Source: CAWAVN01 sp963825075
GTDB lineage: Bacteria; Planctomycetota; Planctomycetia; Planctomycetales; Planctomycetaceae
DNA: 64,000 bases
Reading direction: 5' to 3'
Assembly: GCA_963825075.1 (NCBI GenBank)
Contig: CAWGRX010000043.1
Location: forward strand, 56,637 to 120,636
The notes below the pieces were generated by a model that saw only the letters and a program-made list of their open reading frames with translations, was not told the DNA's origin and did no database searches. A program made the position numbers and the translations under genes. How positions within the stretch are numbered: the first letter of the stretch is position 1; each line of letters opens with the position of its first letter. Positions 8,497 to 18,692 of this stretch are shown here, piece after piece.

Positions 8497-9528
8497 TTAC
8501 CGCTGGTAGATCGGCAGAAAGCCGTTGTCGAGTTGCAGGATGGTGGCGTTGATGGCTGTGGTGTAAACCGCGCCCACGTGCCTTCGTTCCATTCGCCGCT
8601 GTTGGACTGCTTGCGGAGGATGTCCCGGCAAACGTCGTCCCAGTATTTTTGCCACTTCTCATCGCCCAGGCGATACATGACTTGGGCATAATAGTAGTGC
8701 ATGTAATGCCAGTGTCCTGTGTAAACATTTCGGCCGTTGCCGGGCCAGACGTTTTTCTCGCAGTATTTGAGCATTTTTTTGACGCGCTTCGGATTCGTAT
8801 TCCCCGGCATTAAACAAGGCGGCGACGGCGGCGGCGGTGATCGGCGGCCGGGATCCGCCTCCGCGGGTCGAATAACTGTACCGCACGCCCCCATCCGAAC
8901 CCGTGCAGTCGGAGATGTATTTTTTCGCCCGGTCGATGATCTCCGTCGAGACGGGAATCCCCGCATTTCGGCAGGCCCGCAGACCCTGAACCTGCGTGAT
9001 ACAGGTCGAGCCTTCATCGAAATCGTTCCCATCCTTGGCCGAGACATATCCCCAGCCGCCCCGCGAAGTCTGGGCCTCGGCACTGAATTTGACGGCATTG
9101 GTCAACACGCGCTTCAGGTCGGCCCGGCGTTCCGCATCTTCTTCTTCGCCATAGACTTGCGACAAAAACAGCATCGAGAATCCATGCCCGTAGGTGTAGC
9201 GGTAATCGCCTTTGTAGCCGATCAGACCGTTAGGCCGGGCGATGTTTACCAGAAAATCCACCGCGGCCCGGATGTTCTTGGCGTATTTGCCGGTGGTCGT
9301 CGTCGAGCCTTCGCACAGAAGCGCGGTGCCGGCGAGCGCCGTCATCGCCACGCGGTATTGGGAGGAGTTGGCTTCCCAATATCCCTGCCGGCGCTGCGTG
9401 CGGGCCAGGTAATCGAGGGCCTTGTCGATCGCCTGCTGGGTTTTGGGGTCTTTTTTCTTTTGAGCGGCAACGGGCGACGTGCTGGTGAGTGCTATTCCGC
9501 AAGCGAGGGTCAGCAAGATGGTGCGCAT
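8497..9528 (-). pseudogene. Secreted prenyltransferase/squalene-cyclase-repeat protein, frameshifted
   Basis: The start MRTILLTLACGIALTSTSPV ending VAAQ is a signal peptide. QQ/QW-type alpha-alpha barrel repeats follow: AIDKALDYLARTQRRQGYW, AAVDFLVNIARPNGLIGY, and AQTSRGGWGYVSAKDGND. The frame is lost near 8780-8790, where the adjacent frame resumes (VKKMLKYCEKNVWPGNGR through HWHYMHYYYAQVMYRLG), and again near 8575, where the third frame ends GAVYTTAINATILQLDNGFL and stops at 8497-8499. All three segments read as one protein of about 343 residues. The signal peptide argues against hopanoid synthesis; such secreted barrels are common in planctomycetes and of unknown function. Confidence 0.75.
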
Positions 9529-9544
9529 GGGACAGCCCTTCCAT

Positions 9545-9905
9545 TTGGCAACAGTTGAGAGGATTCGTGAGGGGGGCAGATTGGATGCGAAAATGCTTCC
9601 AATTCTGGCCCCTATTCAGAGGGAACGATCCAGCGGCCGATCTCTAACCGAACAAAACGCAACGGGGCGTGTCTGTTGATTGTACAGAATGAAACCCTGG
9701 AAAACGACCGCGAAACCGGGACTTTCGCGAATCGCGTCCCAAGTGTCTTCATGCGGGGCGTTTGAAGACGATTCTTTCAAATGCCGATGGGATAACAACA
9801 TACATCATAGGCCGCCGGCGGTTTACGGAAAATTTGCCATCGGGATCACGCCCTGTACAATCCCGGTAGAGTTTCCAAACACGTTTCAGTTTATAGGGAC
9901 ATGCC
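9545..9905. other. Gene-free stretch
   Basis: Divergent intergenic region between the prenyltransferase-repeat gene and the TPR gene. It must contain both promoters, but no clear -10/-35 pair or operator stands out. Confidence 0.4.
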
Positions 9906-9929
9906 CTCATGTTTCCGGAAAGACGTATC

Positions 9930-10388
9930 ATGAGCACTTATGGAAAGGTCTCGCCGCGCGTGGCCCGCCGGATTTCCGCGGCCGAAGGCTATTTGGATCT
10001 GGAAATGCCCGTTCGTGCCATGCGGGAGTTGGAAGCCATCACCGAGCCGGGGCCTTACGAGCCGACGGTCGAGTACATGAAGGGGGAGGCCCTGATTGCG
10101 CAACGGCGGTTCAGCGAAGCGATCGGGCCGCTCAAACGGGCGGTGCAGCTCATCCCGCCTCCGCACAACCGGGAAGCCTGGAAGTCTTTGGGCGAATGCT
10201 ACCGCTTGCGGGGCGATGAAGAACTGGCCGACGTGATCGAACTCTTCGCCGACGAGGAAGCCCCCGAAGCCGTGCCCAACATCCTGCAGATTCTGAACAT
10301 CACCTTGATGTTGGAGCAAGCCATCGAAGACAACGAAGCCGACGATTTCGATTGGGACGAAATCGACCATGACGAAGACGAAGCCTAA
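9930..10388 (+). CDS. Small TPR-repeat protein
   Basis: A 152-residue cytoplasmic protein with two to three TPR-like helical pairs: ARRISAAEGYLDLEMPVRAM, VEYMKGEALIAQRRFSEAIG and REAWKSLGECYRLRGDEELA. It ends in a very acidic tail (DNEADDFDWDEIDHDEDEA), as in adaptor proteins. An ATG at 9909 would add MFPERRI; I chose 9930 because GGAAAG precedes it, but both are possible. It is convergent with the ABC permease. Partner unknown. Confidence 0.75.
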   Translation: MSTYGKVSPRVARRISAAEGYLDLEMPVRAMRELEAITEPGPYEPTVEYMKGEALIAQRRFSEAIGPLKRAVQLIPPPHNREAWKSLGECYRLRGDEELADVIELFADEEAPEAVPNILQILNITLMLEQAIEDNEADDFDWDEIDHDEDEA

Positions 10389-10455
10389 AATTTCTTTCCC
10401 GCAATCACTCAAAGCGTGCTTGCAAAGTGTGCCGCTGGCTCCCCCAGTGCTTCTC

Positions 10456-11262
10456 TCATCCGCCAAACGCTCCGTACCGGCGGACGCCGCGGGCAAACGC
10501 GACCCGGCCCAGCACCAACAGCACCCCAATCCAAAAAAGTTCCAGGCCGATCTCTCTCAATAGCTCGGCGTGATCGAATCGGCCCAGCATCACGGCCGCG
10601 GGAAAATACGCCAGATACTTAAACGGCAGAAACTGCACCCACTCGCCGAACTTTCCCAGCCAATCCAGCGGAATCATGTGGCCGGACAGGAAATAGTTGA
10701 TCATCATGTAAATGAAGATCAAGGAACTGACTTCCAAAAACCAAAACGAAATCAGCCCAATTAGCGATTCCAACAGAAACCCGATCAGAAACGCCATCAC
10801 CAGCGACGCCGCCCAAGCGAAGGTCGTCCACGCGTCGGGCCAGCCGTCGAAGTAATCCCGGCACAGATAAAATACGAGTGCAAAGGGGAGCGCCGCCATG
10901 ACGTAATATACCAGCTTGTGCGCCACGCGGTGCCAAAACAGATAGCCCAGCATGTCGATGGGCTGCGTGAGATATTTTTTGACCGTGCCGTCCCGCACAT
11001 CGCGGGAGATGCCGCTGGCAAGCCCCGGCATGCTGGAAAACGCCCGCCCCACCATCGCCAGCAGATAATAGGCGACCATGTTGCGGTAGGTGTAGCCGTT
11101 GAGCGAATCCTGCCCGCGATAGATCGCCCCCCACAGAAAAATCTGCGTGACGATCGGCAAGAACCGCACCAGCGTGGCGAACATAAAATCGCCCCGATAC
11201 ACGAGACGCTCTTCCAGGCACGTCCGCAAAATAATCCAATTCACCCTGAGCCGAGCCAGCAT
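10456..11262 (-). CDS. ABC-2 type permease (PF06182-like)
   Basis: An inner-membrane permease of 268 residues with six hydrophobic segments and the early motif SSMPGLASGISRDVRDGTVK, followed by LTQPIDMLGYLFWHRV. This layout matches ABC-2 membrane proteins that pair with an ATPase in drug or lipid export. The start at 11262 (MLARLRVNWIILRTCLEERL) removes an unsupported extension to 11433. No ATPase gene is adjacent in this window, so the partner must be encoded elsewhere. The exported substrate is unknown. Confidence 0.85.
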   Translation of the reverse strand: MLARLRVNWIILRTCLEERLVYRGDFMFATLVRFLPIVTQIFLWGAIYRGQDSLNGYTYRNMVAYYLLAMVGRAFSSMPGLASGISRDVRDGTVKKYLTQPIDMLGYLFWHRVAHKLVYYVMAALPFALVFYLCRDYFDGWPDAWTTFAWAASLVMAFLIGFLLESLIGLISFWFLEVSSLIFIYMMINYFLSGHMIPLDWLGKFGEWVQFLPFKYLAYFPAAVMLGRFDHAELLREIGLELFWIGVLLVLGRVAFARGVRRYGAFGG

Positions 11263-11418
11263 CGCTTGATCCTGAAAAAAACAACGGCAAACGAAATTAA
11301 GTGTCGTGGAAGCCGACGACGTTTGCAACCGGGAGCAATTGGGATGGTTCGATTGGTTCTCTCGGCCTGCTTGACGATCGTCCGGGTGAGAGGCCATAAT
11401 ACCGTGGTTCGCCCAACT

Positions 11419-11492
11419 GTCCCCGTAGATCAATTGGATAGATCGTTGGCCTCCGGAGCCAAAGGTTGTAGGTTCGAATCCTACCGGGGATA
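11419..11492 (+). tRNA. tRNA-Arg (anticodon CCG)
   Basis: A full cloverleaf can be drawn. The acceptor stem is GTCCCCG with CGGGGAT (a G-U at the end). The D arm lies in GATCAATTGGATAGATC. The anticodon stem TTGGC/GCCAA encloses the loop CTCCGGA, giving anticodon CCG. The T arm is GTAGG-TTCGAAT-CCTAC, and the discriminator is A at 11492. CCA is not encoded. It reads CGG arginine codons. Confidence 0.95.
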
Positions 11493-11685
11493 TTAGACCG
11501 ACGACAAATCATGAGGGGCCAAAAAATTGTACGATGCCCCTGTGTGAAGGTAACGGCCCTTGAGAATTGCCCCGTTCCCTCTCCCTATGGTATGGGTTGG
11601 CCAAACGATCCAGCCCATTCCCTAATCGCCTCGCCCCCCGCCAAACCGCACGGTTGCTTTTCCTGAGAATCAATCGAGACATCCC

Positions 11686-12936
11686 ATGGCCATGCCACGG
11701 AATCTCCTGGGGATGATGGCCGTTTTCGCGTGCCAGCTTCTCCTCGTCCCCGGCTCAAACGGGGAAGACGGACCTGTCTCCACCCATCCTCCGGTCATCG
11801 ATGCCCAAACGCTGCAGCACAAAGTGATGTGCGGATACCAGGGGTGGTTTCGATGTCCCGGCGACGCGGCGCACAATGGCTGGCTGCACTGGAGCCGCAA
11901 TCGGCGAGGACTCACCCCGAAGTCCGTGACCTTCGAGATGTGGCCGGAGATGTCGGAGTACAAACACAAATATCCCGCCCCCGGATTCTCTGACGCGGAC
12001 GGCAAACAGGCCCATCTCTTCAGTTCCGCCGATCCCCAAACTGTAGCGCTCCACTTTCGATGGATGAAGCAGTCTGGAATTGATGGTGTGTTCGTTCAAC
12101 GGTTTTTGGTCAACCTGGGCGATCCCTCGTTTGACCGCGTCCTGGAACATGTTCGGGCCTCAGCCGCCAAGACGGGGCGAGTTTACGCCGTGGGTTATGA
12201 TCTGACCGGCACTCCGAAAGATCGGCTTTATGATCTGCTGACCAAGGACTGGAAGCGGTTGGTGGACGAACTCAAGATCACGGAAGACGATCGCTATTTG
12301 CACCACAACGGCAGGCCGGTGCTGTTTGTGTGGGGTTTCTTCAGCGACCGATTCTCACCAGAACTTGCCGGGCGAATCATTGACTTCTTGAAGTCCAAAT
12401 CCCCCGACCGGGTGACTTTGATCGGCGGTTGCCAATGGTGGTGGCGAACGGAGAAGAATGCCGAGTGGTCCCAGGTCTTCCGCCGCTTCGACATCATCAG
12501 CCCTTGGAATGTCGGGAATGTGACGGAAATCGACGGGCAAAAACAGGCCGCGACCGACTCTTGGAAAACAGACATTTCGGAAGCCGAACAAGCGGGAATG
12601 GAGTACCTGCCGGTGATTTATCCGGGATTCAGTTGGATGAATCTCAAGGGGAAACGTGCAGCCATAGCGACCATTCCCCGGTTGGGCGGGAAGTTCTTCT
12701 GGCGACAATTCGTCATCGCCAGGGAATTGGACCTGGACATGGCTTATGTCGCCATGTTCGACGAAGTGGATGAAGGAACCGCCATTTTCAAAGTCAGCAA
12801 CACGCCGCCGATACAAACTCCATTTGTCACCTATGAAGGACTTCCGTCCGACTGGTATCTGCGGCTGACGGGAGAAGGTTCCAAATTGATTCGCCGCGAA
12901 CGAAAAGCGGAACTGGCCCTGCCGATTTCCCCGTGA
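11686..12936 (+). CDS. Secreted GH99-like glycoside hydrolase
   Basis: An exported protein of 416 residues. The N-terminal signal MAMPRNLLGMMAVFACQLLL ends near GSNGEDG. The catalytic-type barrel begins at VMCGYQGWFRCPGD and includes the GWLHWSRN, YKHKYPAPGF, WMKQSGIDGVFVQRF and NVGNVTEIDGQ stretches that recall the GH71/GH99-like (endo-alpha-mannosidase/glucanase) fold. A late GFSWMNL and AMFDEVDEGTAIF with acidic residues fit the active-site side of the barrel. The natural polysaccharide is not predictable. It is monocistronic, downstream of tRNA-Arg. Confidence 0.82.
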   Translation: MAMPRNLLGMMAVFACQLLLVPGSNGEDGPVSTHPPVIDAQTLQHKVMCGYQGWFRCPGDAAHNGWLHWSRNRRGLTPKSVTFEMWPEMSEYKHKYPAPGFSDADGKQAHLFSSADPQTVALHFRWMKQSGIDGVFVQRFLVNLGDPSFDRVLEHVRASAAKTGRVYAVGYDLTGTPKDRLYDLLTKDWKRLVDELKITEDDRYLHHNGRPVLFVWGFFSDRFSPELAGRIIDFLKSKSPDRVTLIGGCQWWWRTEKNAEWSQVFRRFDIISPWNVGNVTEIDGQKQAATDSWKTDISEAEQAGMEYLPVIYPGFSWMNLKGKRAAIATIPRLGGKFFWRQFVIARELDLDMAYVAMFDEVDEGTAIFKVSNTPPIQTPFVTYEGLPSDWYLRLTGEGSKLIRRERKAELALPISP

Positions 12937-12939
12937 TTC

Positions 12940-13700
12940 GGTGTCAAAATCCCGGTTGAGTTAGGGTCGTTCGAGAAATGGCTGTCGTGCAAAAGTGAGC
13001 GGCAAGGCGTAGTCTCCGTTTTTTTCCATCCGAAGAACGGGTGGCTAGCGCTGGGCTGTTAAAAATTTGGTGTTGACGCCGATTTGTGTTTGCGCAGCTT
13101 TTTGACCGTTCGTAAATTGGCGATTTTGTGTCTCGCTCTATTCTGATTTCAGGTTGAGCCCGCTGGCTTTTCGCCCCGAAGGGCAACCACAAAACAGCCC
13201 AGGGCATCGCCCTGGGACCGCGATCGAAAGGAAAAAATCAAGCCCTGAAAGGGCGGCACAATTCCTGCCATGGCCTATTGTTGCGCCCTTTCAGGGCTTG
13301 AAATTTGGGGCAGAGGCGAAAATCTTTCCCAGGGCGTTGCCCTTGTCTTTACCCACAATTTTTTCCGACGAAAGCCTGCAATTTAAGGGGTTTGCACGTA
13401 ATCCCATAGCCCCCTCCGTGAAAAAGGTTCATCCGTATAATCAGGGGGCAACTACGACGGTGTTAAAGAATCTCTTGTCCGCGATCTTTCACCTCCCCTT
13501 GGGCCCTTGGGGAGGTAAAATTTGTGGTCGATCATCATACAAAAAGATCATCAGCGTTCCGCCCCGTGATTCGCCGTAATAACCATAAGAAGGACGGAAC
13601 TTCAATGCCACGCCCTTCGCTGCGCTCAGGGACGTGCCGCCCAATCCGGGGCGGGGCGAAAAATCTGGCGTATCCCGGCGGGGTTAGACTTTCCGCGGCC
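12940..13700. repeat. Repeat-filled intergenic region
   Basis: No gene is visible in about 760 bases. Instead it contains a partial copy of the element at 41485-41658 (13042-13105: gggctgttaaaaatttgg then cgccgatttg and tttgcgcagctttt), a palindrome gcccagggcatcgccctggg at 13197-13216 with a related tcccagggcgttgccctt at 13328-13345, and a perfect 17-bp inverted repeat CAAGCCCTGAAAGGGCG at 13239-13255 and 13284-13300. Palindromes of this type look like planctomycete REP-like units. Confidence 0.75.
13239..13300. repeat. Perfect 17-bp inverted repeat, family E
   Basis: CAAGCCCTGAAAGGGCG and its exact reverse complement are separated by 28 bases. Each arm is itself a small palindrome (GCCCTGAAAGGGC), so the unit can form either two small hairpins or one large one. 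Confidence 0.85.
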
Positions 13701-13771
13701 GGCTCCATTAGAATTGGGTGACTCGACGAATCTTTTGCATGTTGCCGACGAAATGGAAAGCCTCACGATCC

Positions 13772-16748
13772 ATGAGATGGAACCAAATCCTTTCTCCAAG
13801 CGCAAGGCTCGGATGGATTATTGTCTGCCTTGTGTCGGGTATTTGCCAAGATCCCGCGGGGCGAATTTTTGCGGAAGAGGATCGGTATTCGGCGGAGCTG
13901 GCCGACGGCAGCCGAATTTCCGGGGGCGAAATCCAGAACTGGAACGATCCCAAGCAGCGGCCCCTTCTCAGCGGCCGGGCGGTGTTTGATGAGAACAACC
14001 CCTTCCGCTGGCTGATCGATCATTCCCTGTCCCCGGCTTCGCAGCCGGAGGCGTTCGTGGAGTTCTTCGGCGGCGACTGCTTGCCGGGCGAAGTCACGGA
14101 GTTTCGCACGGGGCAGGAAGCGGACTATCTCACCTTTCCGAAGCACCTCATCGTCAATCCCGCCGTCCCGCTGCATTCGCCCCGCGTTGGGCAAAACTCT
14201 CCCGTGCGGGTCACGGCGCGGTGGGTCAAACGCGTGGTGTGGGAGCCGCGGACTTTGGAACTCTATCAGCCGAACACCCTGTTTTTGAAGGACGGCCGGC
14301 AGATCACGTTTCGCTCTTTGCGGTGGATGAGCAAATCCGTCACGCTGTTGTTGGAAGAGGGCATTCAGGAGTTTCCGTTTGATGATGTCAAGGAAATCCA
14401 TCTTCCGCAGCCGGATGTTTGGACGGTGTTTTACGAGCAGATGGCGGTTTTGTCTCCGCAGTCGGCAATGGCAACCCAAAACCCGGCCCGCATCATGCAG
14501 TTGGAAACGACCGACGGTTTGAAGGCTACGGTCTCCACGGAACGGCTCGAACCGTTCGTCCACGGCAACAAAAACAAATCGGAAAGCTGGTATCACGAGT
14601 GCCAGCCGGCGTGGAGTTTGGACCCGTTTTGGGTGCGGTTTGACAGCGTGTGGAGTCGGCGGTTTTTCTGGCCGCATCAGCCGCCGCTGACGAATATCGT
14701 CCCCGTCTCGGTCCGGCAGAATTCGCCGCTGGGCAACAGTTGGTATTGGCAGCGGGACCGGAATGTCTATCGGCAGCCGCTCGAAGCCGGGGGCAAGGAC
14801 TTCGGCTGGGGCTTCGGGGTGCATGCCGAGCATGAGATGGTCTTTCCGCTGCCCGCTTCGGCAGGGCGCTTTCGCACGCGGGCGGGGTTGGATCAATCGG
14901 TCGGCGACGGCGGTTCGGTGAAATGGCAAGTCGCGATCCGCGGAGCGGAAGAAAAAACCTTGTATGAGAGCAAAGTCGTCATCGGCAGCAATCAAGTTCT
15001 GGACACCGGCCGCTTGAACCTCGGCACTGCCCCGGACGAAACCCAAACCCGCCAGTTGGTGCTTTCTGTCGATGCGTTGTTGAACTCGGCCCCGGCAGGA
15101 GCGGATCCGTTGGATATTCGGGATTCACTCAACTGGCTGGAGCCGGAGTTGGAATTGGGCCGCGAACAATTGAAAAAAGAAATCGCTCGCCATGCGATCT
15201 CGCAGATTTCCGCACTCGCGGATTGGGAATTGGAGACGGGTGCGGAAGCCGTCGTCTTGGGCAGCAAGTGGGACGAATATGATCGGCAGGATCCCAGATA
15301 CCGGATATTGTTGGGTTCAGTGGGGCGGTTTTGCTCCTTGACGAAATCGATGACGATCGGCACACAGGACCGCTGGCTGGTGCTCGCGGTCAATCGCACC
15401 GACGACAAAGCCCCGCCGGTGCGTCTCATGGTGCAGATCGACGGGGCGGTGCTTGCGGATTTGGAAATCCCCGCCGCCCGCGATGCCAAGGGGCCGGATC
15501 CGCTGTTGGTGCCGCTCAAGGACTATCGCGGCAAAACCGTCAACATCCGGCTGGTGCAATATCCCGCTCCGAAAGACCAGCCCCCAAAAACTCCGGAAGA
15601 AACGCAGGCTTATTGCGTGGACTGGCGGGGCATTGCCACGAGTGCCCACCGTCCGGGGTTGTTGCCCTTGCTCCACGAGAACGCCCGGTTTTTGGAAAAG
15701 CTCACCGAAGGCGAAGGTACGGCGGCGTTGGACGCGGCTGATCCGTTTTCCGGAAAGATGAGCCTCAAAGTCACGCCGCCGGAACGCGGCAGTTCGCGCA
15801 TCCCCGGCTTGCGGGTGCCGATCCGCGCAGCCCCGCTTGGGCGAGTATCGCTTTATTTCTTTCGCCTGGAAAAAGACCGATGGTGAGGACATCGCTTTGG
15901 CATTGGCCCATCAGGGGATTTTAGGAGGCGATGATTTTGGACGGCCGCGGATTCGCCGGGCTCCGAATCCGCTTCGCCAGCCGCTCCGCGCGAGGCGGCC
16001 GCTCGATTCCGCCGGGCGGGGTTTGCAGTATGGCTATCGCTATCTCAGCGGTCGGGGCAAGCCCCAACAGGGGCCTGCCATGAAGTTGGATCGGAAACTC
16101 CCCAAGGAATGGCAGCGGGTGGAGCGGGACGTATTCGGCGACTTCGGCGAGTTTACGCTCACCGGTTTTTCGCTGCGCTGCCCCGACGGCTCGGCGGCAT
16201 GGTTTGATGAAATCTACCTCGCCCGCGACCGCCACGATCTGGAACATCTTCCCTCCCGCCAACCACAGAAGCCGCCGACCGATCCCAACATCATAGCGGC
16301 GGAGACTTCGCCTGAACGCTATGGATTGGTCAGCCGGAAAGTCACGCCGCAGTTCGGAATTTTGGACGCGAATGCCGGGGAAGGCGTCAGGCTTCTGAAA
16401 GAATATCAGGGCCGAGAGAACGTGCTGCGGACGCTGCCTCTCAATCAGCAAACGCCCTGCGTGCTGAGGGCGACGGTGGTGCTTCCCGCGAAACAAAAAA
16501 GCCGGCTGGAACTGGAAGTCCACCACCATGCCGAGGGCGATTGGAATTTGATCGTCACCGCCAACGGTGAAAAGCTCCAGGAGACGTTGATCAATAAAGA
16601 CACCGCGGGCGAGAACTGGTTTAAGACTTCGATCGATTTGTCGAAGTTCGCCGGCCAGCCGGCGCTTTTGGAAATCCAAAACGCCGCCAACAACTGGAGC
16701 CACGAAGAAGCCTACTGGAGCCGCGTGGCGATCGTGCAAGGGAAGTAA
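13772..16748 (+). pseudogene. Secreted NPCBM-domain protein, frameshifted
   Basis: The most likely start is MRWNQILSPSARLGWIIVCL (13772), a signal sequence ending near RIFAEED; a start at 13718 is also open. The first reading frame runs to 15886. Residues of about 320-430 form an NPCBM-type carbohydrate-binding module (VSVRQNSPLGNSWYW, FGWGFGVHAEHEMVF, RFRTRAGLDQSVGDGGSV). The frame fails near 15830-15842, and the next frame continues LGEYRFISFAWKKTDGEDIA to a stop at 16748, including a second sugar-binding-like part (EYQGRENVLRTLPLNQQTP, LEIQNAANNWSHEEAYWSR). Together this gives about 990 residues. I infer a secreted glycan-binding protein; no catalytic domain is seen. Confidence 0.72.
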
Positions 16749-16778
16749 ACATTGACATGAGCAAGGGGGAAGTGTTTT

Positions 16779-16843
16779 GGCGAGCCGAGTCCCGTGAGGG
16801 GCCGGGTCGAACCTTCACCCGGCCGCTTAGGTCTCGGCTCGCC
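16779..16843. repeat. Inverted REP-like pair, family B
   Basis: GGCGAGCCGAGTCCCGTGAG on the left faces CCGCTTAGGTCTCGGCTCGC on the right with a short spacer. A single related unit is at 21374-21403. It lies in the gap before lysS. Confidence 0.75.
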
Positions 16844-17050
16844 GGATGACTTTTACCGTGTTCACTCTTCGCAGTTTTGCCTGGCTTGCCCAGGTTCGCG
16901 GATGTTGGACTTGCCATTGACGGATTTTGAACTTTTTTCCATGATTTGCCGACTTTCCCCAAATCCCGGCGATCCCCAACCCTGAGTTTTGGTGTCCAAA
17001 CGATTGAATCAACCGACCACAAAGACAGCCAAGAGGAACTAACTGAGCGA

Positions 17051-18637
17051 ATGTCCGCCGAGAAAATTGACCGCTTTGAAAAAGAACGCCTGAAGAAGCT
17101 CGACCGGATCGTCGAGTTGGGACACGATCCGTTCGGCCGCCGCTTCGACGATCACCAGCCTATCGCAGAGGCCCGTGAGAAAGCCCCCCAGGAAGCGGGC
17201 GCCAATGGCGAAACTGTGCGGGTCGCGGGGCGGATCATGCTCCGCCGCAAAGCCGGCAAGCTCCGGTTTTATGACGTTCAAGATTACACCGGCAAAATTC
17301 AACTCCTGTTCTCGCGGGGCGATCTGCCCGACGAGCAATGGGAACTGATGGGCCAGTTGGACCTCGGGGATTTGATCGGCATCGACGGCACGCTCCGCCG
17401 AACCGACACCGGCGAGATTTCGATCTTCGTCGAGAAGCTGACGATCCTTTGTAAGTCCTTAAGCCAGCCGCCGGAGAAATTCCACGGAGCCAAAGACACG
17501 GAAATGCTGCTCCGGCAGCGGTATATCGATCTGATTTATAACGAAGGGGTGCTTGAGCGAATGCTCGGCCGCACGCGGATCATCAATTCCGTCCGCCAAA
17601 CCCTGACCGAGCGGGACTTTCACGAAGTGGAAACCCCGGTGCTGCACGCGATCGCCGGCGGGGCCGCCGCCCGGCCGTTTATCACGCACCACAACACGCT
17701 GGACATGACGCTGTTCCTGCGGATCGCTTTGGAACTGCACCTCAAGCGGCTGATGGTCGGCGGCATCGAGCGGGTTTACGAAATCGGGCGCGTGTTCCGG
17801 AACGAAGGCATCGACACGACGCACAACCCCGAATTCACGATGATCGAAATCTACCAGGCCTACGGCAACTACGAAACGATGATGGATTTGACGGAAGCCA
17901 TCATCGTAAACGCCGCCCGGGCCACCCGGCGAGCGGGGGGTGTCAGCCCCCCGGTATTGTCGGATGCAGATCAATCGGAAGAAACCAGGGGGCTAACGCC
18001 CCCCGCTCGCCAGGAAGAGCCCTTAATCTTCCAATGGGGTGAAGATCAGATTGACTTTACGCCGCCCTGGCCACGCCGAAAATATGCGGATCTGTTCCGC
18101 GAGCACGCGGGCTGCGAATTGAGCGACACCGCTGTGGTCTCCAAGAAGGCCCACGAGTTGGCTCAGCATGGAAAGATCGGCAAGGAACTGATCGAGCGGA
18201 TGGACAATTCGGAAGTCCACCCCGACGTGGTCGTGAACGAAGTCTTTGAAGCGACGGTCGAAGAGCATCTGAAGAATCCCACGTTCGTCATCGACTACCC
18301 GGCGAGCATTTGCCCGCTGACGAAGCGCAAAGCGGATGATCCGAGCGTGGCCGAGCGGTTTGAATTGTTCGTCCAAAGCATGGAACTCGCGAACGCCTAC
18401 ACCGAGCTCAACGACCCTCGATTGCAGGAAGAACTGTTCCGCACGCAACTCGCGGGGCTACCGGAAGAAGACTCGATGGCCAAGATGGATCACGATTTCA
18501 TCCGGGCCTTAAAAGTCGGCATGCCCCCCGCCGGCGGTTTGGGCATCGGCATCGACCGCCTGGTGATGCTACTCACCAACAGCCAAAGCATTCGGGATGT
18601 GATTTTCTTTCCGCTGTTAAGACCGGAAGGCGGCTAA
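17051..18637 (+). CDS. lysS: Lysyl-tRNA synthetase, class II, with REP-derived insert
   Basis: Charges tRNA-Lys. The protein is 528 residues from the ATG at 17051 (AAGAGGAACTAACTGAGCGA upstream supplies a ribosome-binding site). The N-terminal OB fold includes VRVAGRIMLRRKAGKLRFYD. Class II motif 2 is RVFRNEGIDTTHNPEFTMIE and motif 3 is GLGIGIDRLVMLLTNSQSIR. Residues of about 293-320 are encoded by an 84-bp inverted REP doublet (17928-18011), which adds a Pro/Gly-rich loop (RRAGGVSPP...RGLTPPARQ) without breaking the frame. The insert falls between the helix MDLTEAIIVNAARA and IFQWGEDQIDF, a place likely to be a surface loop. Confidence 0.95.
   Translation: MSAEKIDRFEKERLKKLDRIVELGHDPFGRRFDDHQPIAEAREKAPQEAGANGETVRVAGRIMLRRKAGKLRFYDVQDYTGKIQLLFSRGDLPDEQWELMGQLDLGDLIGIDGTLRRTDTGEISIFVEKLTILCKSLSQPPEKFHGAKDTEMLLRQRYIDLIYNEGVLERMLGRTRIINSVRQTLTERDFHEVETPVLHAIAGGAAARPFITHHNTLDMTLFLRIALELHLKRLMVGGIERVYEIGRVFRNEGIDTTHNPEFTMIEIYQAYGNYETMMDLTEAIIVNAARATRRAGGVSPPVLSDADQSEETRGLTPPARQEEPLIFQWGEDQIDFTPPWPRRKYADLFREHAGCELSDTAVVSKKAHELAQHGKIGKELIERMDNSEVHPDVVVNEVFEATVEEHLKNPTFVIDYPASICPLTKRKADDPSVAERFELFVQSMELANAYTELNDPRLQEELFRTQLAGLPEEDSMAKMDHDFIRALKVGMPPAGGLGIGIDRLVMLLTNSQSIRDVIFFPLLRPEGG
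17928..18011. repeat. REP doublet, family A, inside lysS
   Basis: Left unit GGCGAGCGGGGGGTGTCAGC (continuing CCCCCGGT) and right unit ACCAGGGGGCTAACGCCCCC (continuing CGCTCGCC) are inverted copies of the same palindrome seen around the broken RAYT gene 0.6-1.7 kb downstream. The doublet is 84 bp, i.e. exactly 28 codons, so lysS stays in frame. Confidence 0.92.
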
Positions 18638-18638
18638 A

Positions 18639-18668
18639 GGCGAGCGGGGGGCGTAAGCCCCCTGGTTA
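18639..18668. repeat. REP palindrome, family A
   Basis: GGCGAGCGGGGGGCGTAAGC followed by CCCCTGGTTA, two bases after the lysS stop codon. It may serve as transcript end for lysS. Confidence 0.85.
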
Positions 18669-18692
18669 TGTCCGATGAAGGATCGATGTCCA

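Noticed and set aside
9891..10529. A 212-residue frame antisense to the TPR gene
   Set aside because: The sense frame has TPR helices and an acidic tail; the antisense frame has no features.
10800..11290. Frames antisense to or overlapping the ABC-2 permease
   Set aside because: The permease frame alone shows six membrane segments and family motifs.
13763..15046. A 427-residue open frame antisense to the NPCBM gene
   Set aside because: No domain or ribosome-binding site; the sense frame has a signal peptide and an NPCBM domain.
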